The notes under the pieces are model-generated. The model did not search any database. It was not told the DNA's origin and saw only the letters and a list, made by a program, of their open reading frames with translations. From NCBI RefSeq assembly GCF_001432305.1, contig NZ_KQ483358.1, positions 2,291,812-2,355,811 of the forward strand: 64,000 bases of DNA, in the 5' to 3' direction. Shown here piece after piece: positions 27,186 to 35,829 of this stretch (its first letter is position 1; every line of letters starts with the position of its first letter). The position numbers and the translations under genes were made by a program. Source of the DNA: Curvibacter sp. PAE-UM (GTDB lineage Bacteria > Pseudomonadota > Gammaproteobacteria > Burkholderiales > Burkholderiaceae_C).

Positions 27186-27670
27186 GCACTCTTTTTTCCA
27201 TGCGGGTCGGTGAGGGCTGGGACGTGCATGCCCTGGTCGAGGGGCGCAAGCTCATCCTGGGCGGCGTCGAGATTCCCTACGAGAAAGGCCTGCTGGGCCA
27301 TTCGGATGCCGATGCGCTGCTGCACGCCATCACCGATGCGCTGCTGGGTGCGGCCGGCCTGGGTGATATCGGCCGCCATTTCCCCGACACCGATGCGCGC
27401 TTCAAGGGCGCCGATTCATCGGTGCTGCTGGCCGAGGCGGCGGCGCGCGTGCGCGCCCAGGGCTGGCAGATCGGTAACGTGGACAGCACCATCGTGGCCC
27501 AGGCGCCCAAGATGGCGCCGCACATCTCGGCCATGCGCGAACGCATCGCGGCCGTGCTGGGCCTGGCGGCCGATCAGGTCAACGTCAAGGCCAAGACGGC
27601 CGAAAAGATGGGGCCCGTGGGCGAGGGGCTGAGCATCGAGGCCAGGGCCATCGTGCTGCTGGCGCGCTAA
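27182..27670 (+). CDS. ispF: 2-C-methyl-D-erythritol 2,4-cyclodiphosphate synthase IspF
   Basis: IspF forms the cyclic diphosphate MEcPP in the MEP pathway. The 162-residue protein contains the zinc-ligand motif GWDVH near residue 13, the [36 protein letters not shown] region, the [11 protein letters not shown] strand and the nucleotide-binding [19 protein letters not shown]. The start is ATG at 27182, overlapping ispD by 4 nt. Its TAA stop (27668-27670) is followed immediately by the second copy of the 142-bp repeat. Confidence 0.96.
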   Translation: MSTLFSMRVGEGWDVHALVEGRKLILGGVEIPYEKGLLGHSDADALLHAITDALLGAAGLGDIGRHFPDTDARFKGADSSVLLAEAAARVRAQGWQIGNVDSTIVAQAPKMAPHISAMRERIAAVLGLAADQVNVKAKTAEKMGPVGEGLSIEARAIVLLAR

Positions 27671-27812
27671 AAACTTGTGAATAAATCTACTGCGCAACCC
27701 GATCGCCGCGTTGGGCGGTGCTCGCCATCCTCACGTACCTGAAGTACGTTCCGGTGGCTGCGCTCCGTCCGCCTTGCGCTAGGGCCGCTCGCTACGATTT
27801 CTTCACAAGTTT
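27671..27812 (+). repeat. 142-bp palindromic intergenic repeat, copy 2
   Basis: Same length and orientation as 7222-7363 and about 97% identical, with identical 11-bp inverted ends at 27671-27681 and 27802-27812. Differences are a G-to-C change in the left arm, two bases in the central loop (AGGAA becomes CTGAA between the same ACGTAC/GTACGT stem) and one base in the right arm. It begins at the first base after the ispF stop and ends 6 bp from the stop of the convergent sensor-kinase gene, so it could also act as a shared transcript end. Confidence 0.85.
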
Positions 27813-27818
27813 TGGGGC

Positions 27819-29291
27819 TCAGGCGTGAGCCTGCTTGAGCTGGATGCGGATGGTGAAGCCGCCGGTGCTGCTGTTGCCCAGGCCGAACTTGCCACCCATG
27901 CGGCGCACCGTCTTGTCCACGATGGACAGGCCCAGGCCGGCCCCGGTGGCGGCGGTGCGGGCCTCGTCGCCGCGGTAGAAGGGCTTGGTCAGGTTGGGCA
28001 GGTGCTCGGGCGCCACGCCGGGGCCGTGGTCGCGCACGCGGATCTGTACCCACTGGTCGCGCGCGCGGGTGGTGATGTCCACGGTGGTGATGCCGGTCTC
28101 CGCATGCTTGCCGTAACGGCGTGAGTTTTCCACCAGGTTGGAGATGACCCGGCCGAGTTCCACGGCGTCGGCCAGTACCGAGACGTTGTCCTGCAGGTCC
28201 AGGTTGAACAACATGTCGGGACGGTCCTTGAAGGCGAACAGGCTGGCGCGGATGACCTCGTTGATGTTGACCGGTGACAGGCGCACGTGGTCGGGGCGCG
28301 CGTAGTCGAGGAATTTGTCGATGATGGCGTCGAGCTGTTCCAGGTCGGCCACCATGTGCGCCTGGGCGTCGGGGTCGGCCACGCTCATCTCGGTTTCCAG
28401 GCGCAGGCGCGACAAGGGGGTACGCAGGTCGTGCGAGATGCCCGCCAGCATGACGGCGCGGTCCTGCTCGATCTTGGCCAGGCGCTGGGCCATGCGGTTG
28501 AAGCCGATGTTGACCTGGCGGATTTCGGTGGTTGGTACCCGCTCGTTGAGCCGGCTGGCGGCGAAGTCGCCTTCGCGGATGCGGCTGGCGGCAAAGGACA
28601 ATTGCTTGAGCGGGCGGTTGATCAGGCGCGCGATGATGGCCGCGCCGGCCAGCGAGAGCAGGGCGCCGGTGCTCAGCCAGATCAGCCACGTCTTGCTGGC
28701 GGTCTGGTTGAAACGCGAGCGGTCGGTCTGCAGCCAGTAATTGTCGCGGTCGATCACGAAGCCGACCCACAGCCCCGGTTTGCCGTTGACGCTGTTGGCC
28801 ACCACGGTGCCCGGGCCCAGGCGGGCCGTCAGTTCCTGGTTGATGCGCCGGTTCACGCTGTCGGTGTCGAAGGGCTCGTAGCGGTCGCGTGGCTCGCGCG
28901 GCAGCACGCGCACGCCTTCCTTCTCGGTCATGGTCTTGATCAGCGAGACACGCATGATGGCGTCGGAGTGGATCAGCGCCGCGCGGCTGAGGTTGACCAG
29001 GGAGGCGATCTGCTGCGCGGTCTGGATGGCGCGCGGTTCGAACTCCAGTGCGCGCAGGGTCTGCAGCCAGGCCAGGATGCTGCCGAACAGCAGCAGGGCC
29101 AGCAGGAAGAAGGTGCGCCAGAACAGGCTCAGGCCGGTCTGGTCGCGCACTTCGCCTTCGAGTTCGGCCGGGGTGGTTTCCTGCGGATTGCTGCCGCCGT
29201 GCTGTTCCTCGGTCAGCCGTGAGTGCCAGCGCGACGGATCCAGCAGGGAGGAGCGCAGCGGGGCGGGAGAACGATGGCTGCGAAAGATCAA
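27819..29291 (-). CDS. Sensor histidine kinase, EnvZ-type
   Basis: A 490-residue membrane kinase. Topology: cytoplasmic N-terminus, transmembrane helix 1 (about 57-77), periplasmic sensor of about 120 residues, transmembrane helix 2 (about 201-221), HAMP, then the H-box AGISHDLRTPLSRLR with His287 and the ATPase domain with N box LVENSRRYG, G1 DHGPGV and G2 GAGLGLSIV. It is coupled to the upstream OmpR-type regulator by a 4-nt ATGA overlap, so the pair forms an EnvZ/OmpR-like system. The N-terminal cytoplasmic stretch of about 50 residues is longer than in E. coli EnvZ. Confidence 0.9.
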   Translation of the reverse strand: MIFRSHRSPAPLRSSLLDPSRWHSRLTEEQHGGSNPQETTPAELEGEVRDQTGLSLFWRTFFLLALLLFGSILAWLQTLRALEFEPRAIQTAQQIASLVNLSRAALIHSDAIMRVSLIKTMTEKEGVRVLPREPRDRYEPFDTDSVNRRINQELTARLGPGTVVANSVNGKPGLWVGFVIDRDNYWLQTDRSRFNQTASKTWLIWLSTGALLSLAGAAIIARLINRPLKQLSFAASRIREGDFAASRLNERVPTTEIRQVNIGFNRMAQRLAKIEQDRAVMLAGISHDLRTPLSRLRLETEMSVADPDAQAHMVADLEQLDAIIDKFLDYARPDHVRLSPVNINEVIRASLFAFKDRPDMLFNLDLQDNVSVLADAVELGRVISNLVENSRRYGKHAETGITTVDITTRARDQWVQIRVRDHGPGVAPEHLPNLTKPFYRGDEARTAATGAGLGLSIVDKTVRRMGGKFGLGNSSTGGFTIRIQLKQAHA

Positions 29292-30019
29292 CCTGCACCG
29301 TCCGGTACGAAGACATAACCCACGCCCCAGACGGTCTGGATGTAGCGCGGCACGGCCGGGTCGACCTCGATGAGCTTGCGCAGGCGCGAGACCTGCACGT
29401 CCAGGCTGCGGTCGAAGGGCTCGAACTCGCGCCCGCGGGCCTGCTGGGCCAGTTTTTCGCGCGACATGGGCTGGCGCGGATGCCGTACCAGGGCCTTGAG
29501 CATCGCGAACTCGCCCGTGGTCAGGGGCAGCTCCTCGCCCTCCTTGCGCAGGGTGCGCGCGCCCATGTCGAAGGTATAGGGGCCGAAGCTCACCACTTCC
29601 TGGTCGCTCGAAGGCGCGCCGGGCGCCTCCAGTGCCGGGCGCCGCCGCAGCACGGCGTTGATGCGCGCGAGCAGCTCACGCGGGTTGAAGGGCTTGCCCA
29701 GGTAGTCGTCGGCGCCGACCTCCAGGCCGACGATGCGGTCCACGTCCTCGACCTTGGCGGTCAGCATGATGATGGGGGTCTTGTCGTTGGCCGCGCGCAG
29801 GCGGCGGCAGATGGACAGGCCGTCCTCGCCGGGCATCATGAGGTCGAGCACGATCAGGTCTACCGTCTCGCGCAGCAGGATGCGAGTGAGGGACTTGCCG
29901 TCTTCGGCCTGGAAGACTTCGAAACCCTCCTGCGTCAGGTAGCGGCGCAGCAGATCGCGGATGCGCGCGTCATCATCGACCACCAGGATCTTGTCGGTAC
30001 GGCTTGAAATGGACGTCAT
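29288..30019 (-). CDS. ompR: OmpR-type response regulator
   Basis: A 243-residue response regulator. The receiver domain has the acidic pair in ILVVDDDARI, phospho-acceptor Asp59 in IVLDLMMPGEDG, Thr in MLTA and Lys109 in LGKPF. The C-terminal winged helix has LTTGEFAMLKALVRHPRQPMSREKL and the wing YIQTVWGVGYVF. The whole sequence is OmpR-like and it pairs with the EnvZ-type kinase. Targets (porins, osmotic response) are inferred from the family only. A GTAACA-containing AT-rich segment upstream (30100-30120) may be its own binding site. Confidence 0.92.
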   Translation of the reverse strand: MTSISSRTDKILVVDDDARIRDLLRRYLTQEGFEVFQAEDGKSLTRILLRETVDLIVLDLMMPGEDGLSICRRLRAANDKTPIIMLTAKVEDVDRIVGLEVGADDYLGKPFNPRELLARINAVLRRRPALEAPGAPSSDQEVVSFGPYTFDMGARTLRKEGEELPLTTGEFAMLKALVRHPRQPMSREKLAQQARGREFEPFDRSLDVQVSRLRKLIEVDPAVPRYIQTVWGVGYVFVPDGAG

Positions 30020-30099
30020 GTTCTATGCTCGGCCTTGGACGGTGTGCAAGCTGCGGATTCTGCCGGTCACAACCGGCCCTCAGCCTCCAGGAGGCCTGA

Positions 30100-30121
30100 C
30101 TTTGACATACTGTTACAAATC
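30100..30121. promoter_or_regulatory. Possible OmpR-like site or promoter between ompR and the SIMPL gene
   Basis: This AT-rich patch in a GC-rich gap contains TTGACA (30102-30107), a perfect sigma-70 -35 box on the plus strand, immediately followed by CTGTTACAAAT, whose complement ATTTGTAACAG resembles the core of known OmpR sites (TTTGTAACA). No convincing -10 lies 17 nt downstream of the TTGACA. It may serve either divergent gene. Motif match only. Confidence 0.3.
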
Positions 30122-30182
30122 TCGGCCCAATGCGCAAGTACGTCCTCGCAAGAATGCCGGGTAGCCCCAGGAGTCCTGTTCC

Positions 30183-30899
30183 ATGAAATCCCTTTTCCCT
30201 TCCGCCCCCGTTCTGCTGCTGGCCGCCGGCCTGTGGGCCGCGCCTGTGGCCCAAGCCCAGCTGGGGCCGATGCCGCGTGATGTCGTTCAGTTCACGGCCA
30301 CGGCCACGCTGGAGGCGCGCCAGGACCAGCTCAGCGTGACGCTGCGCGCCACGCGCGAGGGCAGCGACCCGGCGGTGGTGCAGCAACAGCTCAAGGCCGT
30401 GCTGGACGCGGCCCTGGCCGAGGCGCGCCCCGCCGCCCAGCCCGGGGCCCTGGAGGTGCGCAGCGGCAATTTCAGCCTCTTCCCGCGCAGCAACCGCGAC
30501 GGGCGCATCAGCACCTGGCAGGGCACGGCCGAGCTGGTGCTGTCCGGCAGCGATCTGGAGCGCATTGCGGCCCTGGCCGGTCGCGTCCAGGGCATGGCGG
30601 TGACGCAGACGGTCTTCGGCCTGAGTCGCGAGCAGCGCGAGCGCCTGGAGCAGCAGGCCCAGGCCCAGGCCATCGAGCGTTTCCGCGCCCGGGCCACGGA
30701 CATCGCGCGGGGCTTCGGTTTCAGCGGCTACAGCCTGCGCGAGATCAACATCAACAGCCAGGAGCAGGGCGCGCAGATCCGCCCGCGCTTCATGGCCATG
30801 GAGGCGAAGAGCAGCATGTCCTCCGACGCGCCACTGCCGGTCGAGGCCGGCCAGGCCCAGGTGCAGGTCACCGTCAGCGGTTCGGTGCAACTCAAATAA
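30183..30899 (+). CDS. SIMPL (DUF541) domain periplasmic protein
   Basis: A 238-residue exported protein. The signal peptide ends at about residue 25 (WAAPVAQAQ) and the rest is a SIMPL/DUF541 domain (VVQFTATATLEARQDQLSVTLRATREG, TWQGTAELVLSGSDLERIAALAGRVQGM, and the C-terminal VQVTVSGSVQL). Proteins of this family are periplasmic or outer-membrane associated, form ring-like oligomers (BP26) and are linked to oxidative stress (YggE); the molecular role is unclear. The start is ATG at 30183 with CAGGAGT 8-14 nt upstream. A strong hairpin follows the stop. Confidence 0.85.
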   Translation: MKSLFPSAPVLLLAAGLWAAPVAQAQLGPMPRDVVQFTATATLEARQDQLSVTLRATREGSDPAVVQQQLKAVLDAALAEARPAAQPGALEVRSGNFSLFPRSNRDGRISTWQGTAELVLSGSDLERIAALAGRVQGMAVTQTVFGLSREQRERLEQQAQAQAIERFRARATDIARGFGFSGYSLREININSQEQGAQIRPRFMAMEAKSSMSSDAPLPVEAGQAQVQVTVSGSVQLK

Positions 30900-30902
30900 A
30901 AA

Positions 30903-30927
30903 CAAGCCCGGGTAAGTCCCGGGCTTG
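30903..30927 (+). terminator. Strong hairpin after the SIMPL gene
   Basis: CAAGCCCGGG (30903-30912) pairs perfectly with CCCGGGCTTG (30918-30927) around TAAGT. There is no T-run on the plus strand, so termination would need help, but the 10-bp GC-rich stem right after a stop codon is typical of transcript 3' ends in this genome. Confidence 0.6.
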
Positions 30928-30965
30928 CGCGGCTCCAGAGCCGACCTACACTGCTTGGAACAGCC

Positions 30966-33461
30966 ATGTTGCCCCTGCCCACCTTTCAGAACCCCCGGCG
31001 TCCCGCTGCGGCCTTGCCTGAACCCAAGGTGGGCGACAGCATCGGGCGTTTCAAGCTGCAGCGCCTGATCGGCCAGGGTGGGCAAGCCACGGTCTGGCTG
31101 GCTTTTGATCCGCGCCTGGAGCGAGAGGTGGCCATCAAGCTGCTGCGCCCCGAGCAGGGCGCCGATGCGGCGCTGGTGGCCCAGTGGCTGCAGGAAGCCC
31201 GCAGTGTGAGCCGCCTGACGCACCCCAACATCATCCCGGTCTTCGAGGCCGATGTGGAGGACCAGCAGCCCTACCTGGTCTTCGAGTACGTGCCTGGCCA
31301 GACCCTGGCCGCGATCCTGCACCAGCGCGGTGCGCTGCCACCGGGCGAGGCGGCGGGCCTGATGGTCGACGTGCTGGAAGCGCTGGCCGCTGCGCATGCC
31401 GCCGGCATCGTGCATCGCGATCTCAAGCCTTCCAACGTGCTGGTCGACCACAGTGGCCGCGCGCGCGTCATGGATTTCGGCATCGCCGTGCGTGTCCAGG
31501 AGAGCGAGGCACAGCCCGTGCCGGCCAAGGCCGCGCAGGCGACCGGTGGTACGCCGGGGTATATGTCGCCGGAGGCTGCCACGGGAGCGCCGCCGACGCC
31601 GGCCATGGACATCTTTTCCGCCGCTGTCGTGCTGACGGAGATGCTCAGTGGCCAGCGCCTGATCGACGAGCGCGATCCCTGGCGCGCCATGCAGCGTGTG
31701 GCGCTGGAGGATCTGCGGCTGCCGCCGGAGCTGGGCGGCGAGGCCGATGACGCGCTGCGCACCATCCTGCTGCGCGGCCTGGCGCGCGACCCGCGCCAGC
31801 GTCATCCCTCAGCCCAGGTGTTTCGCGACGAGTTGAAGAAATGGCTGCGACCGGTGACCACGCCGCTGAGCGATGCCGACGAAAAAGGCAGCAGCGGCAC
31901 CGTCGAGTTCCTGCTGCGGCGCATGCGCCACAAAAGCGATTTCCCGGCCATGTCGGGCTCCATCGTGCGCATCCAGAGCATCTCCAGTTCGGACCGCGAG
32001 AGCGTCGCCACCCTGACCAACGAGATCCTCAAGGATGTGGCGCTGACCAACAAGCTGCTGCGCGTGGTCAACACCCCGCAGTACGCGCGTGGGGGCACCA
32101 TCAGCACCGTGTCGCGCGCGGTCACGCTGGTGGGCTTCAACGGCATCCGCAACATGGCGCTGAGCCTGGTGCTGCTCGAGCACATGCAGGACAAGGCACA
32201 CGCCAACCTGCTCAAGGAAGAGTTCCTGCGCTCGCTGATGGCCGGTGCGATTGCCATCGAACTCAGCCCGGTGCGCAGCGAGGGCGAGGAGGCCTTCCTG
32301 GGTGCCATGTTCCAGAACCTGGGGCGCCTGCTGACGGAATACTATTTCCCGGAAGAAGCGCGTGCCGTGCGCGCCCTGACCGGTGGCAAGGAGCCCGTGT
32401 CCGAGGACAGCGCCACGATCACCGTGCTGGGCATCAGCTACGAGCAACTGGGCGTGGGCATCAGCAAGGCCTGGCATCTGCCAGACACCATCCAGCACTG
32501 CATCCGCAAGCCGACCGGCCCGGCGCCGGCCACGCCGCCCAAGGAACTCGCCGACCGGCTGCGCTGGATCGCCCTGGCCTCCAACGAGATGGCCGATGTC
32601 CTGTTGCACAGCGAACCGAAGTCTGCCCAGGTCAAGCTGGCGCAGGTGGGGCAGCGCTATGCGCGTTGTATCGGGATCGACGCCAAGGGCGTCGACACCG
32701 CGACCCAGCGTGCGCGCGAAAAGCTGGCCGAGCTGGCGCGCGCCATGGAGTTCAAGGTGGCACCCGATTCGCCAGCCGCCCGCCTGCTGCAGTCCGTTCC
32801 CACGGGAGGGGCGACCCCGCTGACCGTGACCCTGCACGACCCGATTGGGGCTGACGCTTTTCACGACTCGGTGGCGTCCTTCGAATTGCATGCCACCCAG
32901 CCCGTGACGCCCGAGCAGATCGCGGCATTGGCGCTGGAGTCGCAGCGCGTGGCCGAAATGCTGGCGGCCGGCATCCAGGACATCACCAACGCCATGGTCG
33001 AGGACTTCAAGCTCAGCGACATCCTGCGCATGATCCTGGAGACCATGTTCCGGGCCATGGGCTTTCGCCAGATCGTGTTCTGCATGCGCGATGCCAAGCA
33101 GGATGCACTGACCGGCCGCTTCGGCCTGGGCCCGGGCGTGGAGCAGATCGTCAAGTCCTTCCATATTCCGCTGCACCCGCAGAAGAGTGACCTGTTTTCC
33201 GCGGTCTGCAGCAAGGGCGTCGACACCATGATCAGCGATGCCGGCGCCACGCGCGTGGCTGAGCGGCTGCCGGACTGGTACCGCACAGCGGTCCATGCGT
33301 CGTCTTTCCTGCTTTTGCCGCTGATGCTCAAAGGCGCGCCCTTCGGCCTGATCTATGCCGACAAGGGACAGCAGGGAGAGTTGCAGCTGGGGGAGAAGGA
33401 GCTGGCGCTGTTGCGGACCTTGCGCAATCAGGCGGTGATGGCGTTTCGGCAGTCGTCCTGA
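30966..33461 (+). CDS. Ser/Thr protein kinase - HDOD - GAF fusion protein
   Basis: An 831-residue cytoplasmic signalling protein with three parts. Residues about 28-295 form a Hanks-type kinase with all key elements: GQGGQATVW loop, VAIK (Lys58), HRDLKPSN (Asp152), DFG (170-172) and GYMSPE. Residues about 310-530 are an HDOD domain (FPAMSGSIVRIQSI, EILKDVALTNKLLRVVNT, VTLVGFNGIRNMAL). Residues about 665-830 look like a GAF sensor domain (LSDILRMILETMFRAMGFRQIVFCMRD ... LLPLMLKGAPFGLIYADKG). No transmembrane helix is present. The start ATG at 30966 is well placed. Substrates and signal are unknown. Confidence 0.88.
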   Translation: MLPLPTFQNPRRPAAALPEPKVGDSIGRFKLQRLIGQGGQATVWLAFDPRLEREVAIKLLRPEQGADAALVAQWLQEARSVSRLTHPNIIPVFEADVEDQQPYLVFEYVPGQTLAAILHQRGALPPGEAAGLMVDVLEALAAAHAAGIVHRDLKPSNVLVDHSGRARVMDFGIAVRVQESEAQPVPAKAAQATGGTPGYMSPEAATGAPPTPAMDIFSAAVVLTEMLSGQRLIDERDPWRAMQRVALEDLRLPPELGGEADDALRTILLRGLARDPRQRHPSAQVFRDELKKWLRPVTTPLSDADEKGSSGTVEFLLRRMRHKSDFPAMSGSIVRIQSISSSDRESVATLTNEILKDVALTNKLLRVVNTPQYARGGTISTVSRAVTLVGFNGIRNMALSLVLLEHMQDKAHANLLKEEFLRSLMAGAIAIELSPVRSEGEEAFLGAMFQNLGRLLTEYYFPEEARAVRALTGGKEPVSEDSATITVLGISYEQLGVGISKAWHLPDTIQHCIRKPTGPAPATPPKELADRLRWIALASNEMADVLLHSEPKSAQVKLAQVGQRYARCIGIDAKGVDTATQRAREKLAELARAMEFKVAPDSPAARLLQSVPTGGATPLTVTLHDPIGADAFHDSVASFELHATQPVTPEQIAALALESQRVAEMLAAGIQDITNAMVEDFKLSDILRMILETMFRAMGFRQIVFCMRDAKQDALTGRFGLGPGVEQIVKSFHIPLHPQKSDLFSAVCSKGVDTMISDAGATRVAERLPDWYRTAVHASSFLLLPLMLKGAPFGLIYADKGQQGELQLGEKELALLRTLRNQAVMAFRQSS

Positions 33462-33526
33462 GCTTCTGTTGGCCTATGCTCTGGCGGGCGTGGCATTACC
33501 GGGTCTCGCTCCGGCTGCGGGTTTGG

Positions 33527-34047
33527 TGTCGGGTGATGCGCCCGACAGCGCACTTACTTTCTTTGCTTCGCCAAAGAAAGTAAGCAAAGAAAGGCGAGCC
33601 GGATTCGTCGACCCTGCGCTGCGCTACGGGCACGCTGCGTTGCTCGGGACCGGCGGGAAGCGCAGAAACTCGGCTAGCGCCTCAAACATCTGCGCTTCTT
33701 GATCCGCCGCTCCCTGCGCTACTCGCCTCCTCATGACGGCGGAAGGAACCGGGTACGAATACCAAAACAACAAGGACGCGCCATGGTGCGTCCTTGTGGG
33801 GTCCGGCTGTTGGTTCCCTGGCTGTTCGGCCCCCTATGCCGTGTGGCAGGGCTGAGCAGCGCAGCAGCGGGCGGATCAGGGCGGGCGTTGTCTGAGCGCA
33901 GCGAGTTTAGCCCGACCCCGCCCGGTGCGAGCAGCGCAAGGTACCCCGCAGGGGCCCTGACTTCGGCTCGCCTTCTCTTTGCTTACTTTCTCTTGGCGAA
34001 GCAAGAGAAAGTGAGTCGCCCGCCGGGGCGAGACCCGGCTCGCCACG
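33527..34047 (+). repeat. Structured ~520-bp repeat, copy A
   Basis: This fills most of the 620-bp gap after the kinase gene. It is about 93-95% identical, in inverted orientation, to 38087-38611. It contains five hairpins in a symmetric order: end hairpin TGTCGGG/CCCGACA (33527-33547); long stem 33553-33565 with 33572-33584 (13 bp, loop CTTCGC); central CAAGGACGC/GCGTCCTTG (33771-33796); long stem 33985-33995 with 34002-34012 (loop GCGAAG); end hairpin GCCGGG/CCCGGC (34022-34039). GGCGAGCC-type boundaries mark both ends of the core. Short open frames inside are not convincing genes. Similar sequences occur, as I recall, across Comamonadaceae. Confidence 0.85.
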
Positions 34048-34081
34048 ACAGAAGAAACCTAGCAAGAAGGCAAGAAGCGCA

Positions 34082-34852
<771 letters not shown>

Positions 34853-34925
34853 GCTGATGTCTCCTATAAAGACTGTACGTTTGAATTAGGATGATGCCAA
34901 GTGCACCCGATGATCTGATTTCACC

Positions 34926-35822
34926 ATGTCCGAGCCTACGCTGAACTACGTAACCTGTCCCGACGCCGCTGGCGGCCACCGCATGGCCTGGTGGCAATGG
35001 GGCAACCCGACAGCGAGCCATGTGGTGATGTGCGTGCACGGCCTGTCGCGACAGGGGCGCGACTTCGACGTGCTGGCCCAGGCCCTGTGCGATCGCGCCG
35101 GCGGTCAGCTGCGCGTGGTCTGCCCGGACGTGGCGGGCCGTGGCCAGAGCGACTGGCTCAAGGACCCCATGGGCTACCAGATCCCCGCCTATGCGGCCGA
35201 CATGCTGGTGCTGCTGGGCGAATTGAAGCCCGTCACGCTGGACTGGGTCGGCACCAGCATGGGCGGCCTGATCGGCCTGGTGCTCGCCGGCCAGCCGCAG
35301 TTGCCGTACAAGATCCGCAAGCTCGTACTCAATGACGTGGGCCCGGCCATTTCCTGGCAGGCCATCCAGCGCATCGGCGAGTACCTGGGCGCACCGGTTC
35401 GTTTCAGTTCCGTCGAGCAGGCGGCCGAGGCGCTGCGCCTGATTTCCGTGGGTTTCGGCCCGCACACACGCGAGCAGTGGCTGGCGCTGACGCGGCCCAT
35501 GCTCAAGCCGGCCAGCGATGGCAGCGGTCTCATGCTGCACTACGACCCGGCCATTGCCGTGCCCTATGGCAGGCTGACGCAGGAAAATTCGGCGCAAGGC
35601 GAAAAGACACTCTGGCAGCTTTACGACGCCATCACGGCCCGCACGCTGCTGCTGCGCGGCGCCAACTCCGACCTGCTGTCGCCCGAGACGGCCCTGGCCA
35701 TGACCCAACGCGGCCCGCGCGCGCAGCTCGTCGAATTCCCCGGCGTCGGCCACGCACCCACCCTGGTCGCGGCCGACCAGGTTCAGTCGGTCTGCGATTT
35801 CCTGCTCGGCTCGGGCGCGTGA
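34926..35822 (+). CDS. Alpha/beta hydrolase
   Basis: A 298-residue alpha/beta-hydrolase fold protein. The oxyanion region is VHGLSRQGRDFD, the nucleophile elbow is GTSMGG (Ser111), and the acid and His are in LLRGANSDLLSP and FPGVGHAPTL. No signal peptide. The substrate is not known; the DFDVLAQAL start and the overall pattern resemble a widespread proteobacterial esterase group. Divergent from bdhA, with which it may be linked by function (ester or PHB-oligomer hydrolysis), but this is only position. It ends 7 bp before relA and is likely co-transcribed. Confidence 0.85.
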   Translation: MSEPTLNYVTCPDAAGGHRMAWWQWGNPTASHVVMCVHGLSRQGRDFDVLAQALCDRAGGQLRVVCPDVAGRGQSDWLKDPMGYQIPAYAADMLVLLGELKPVTLDWVGTSMGGLIGLVLAGQPQLPYKIRKLVLNDVGPAISWQAIQRIGEYLGAPVRFSSVEQAAEALRLISVGFGPHTREQWLALTRPMLKPASDGSGLMLHYDPAIAVPYGRLTQENSAQGEKTLWQLYDAITARTLLLRGANSDLLSPETALAMTQRGPRAQLVEFPGVGHAPTLVAADQVQSVCDFLLGSGA

Positions 35823-35829
35823 GCCACCC

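Noticed and set aside
27667..29316. 549-residue leftward frame over the sensor kinase
   Set aside because: A shifted frame of the EnvZ-type kinase, Arg/Pro-rich, with no start signal and running into the 142-bp repeat.
33469..33702. Short open frames inside the ~520-bp repeats (also 33699-34403 and 38071-38511)
   Set aside because: They run across hairpins, differ between copies by frame-disrupting changes, and have no ribosome-binding site or recognisable motif.
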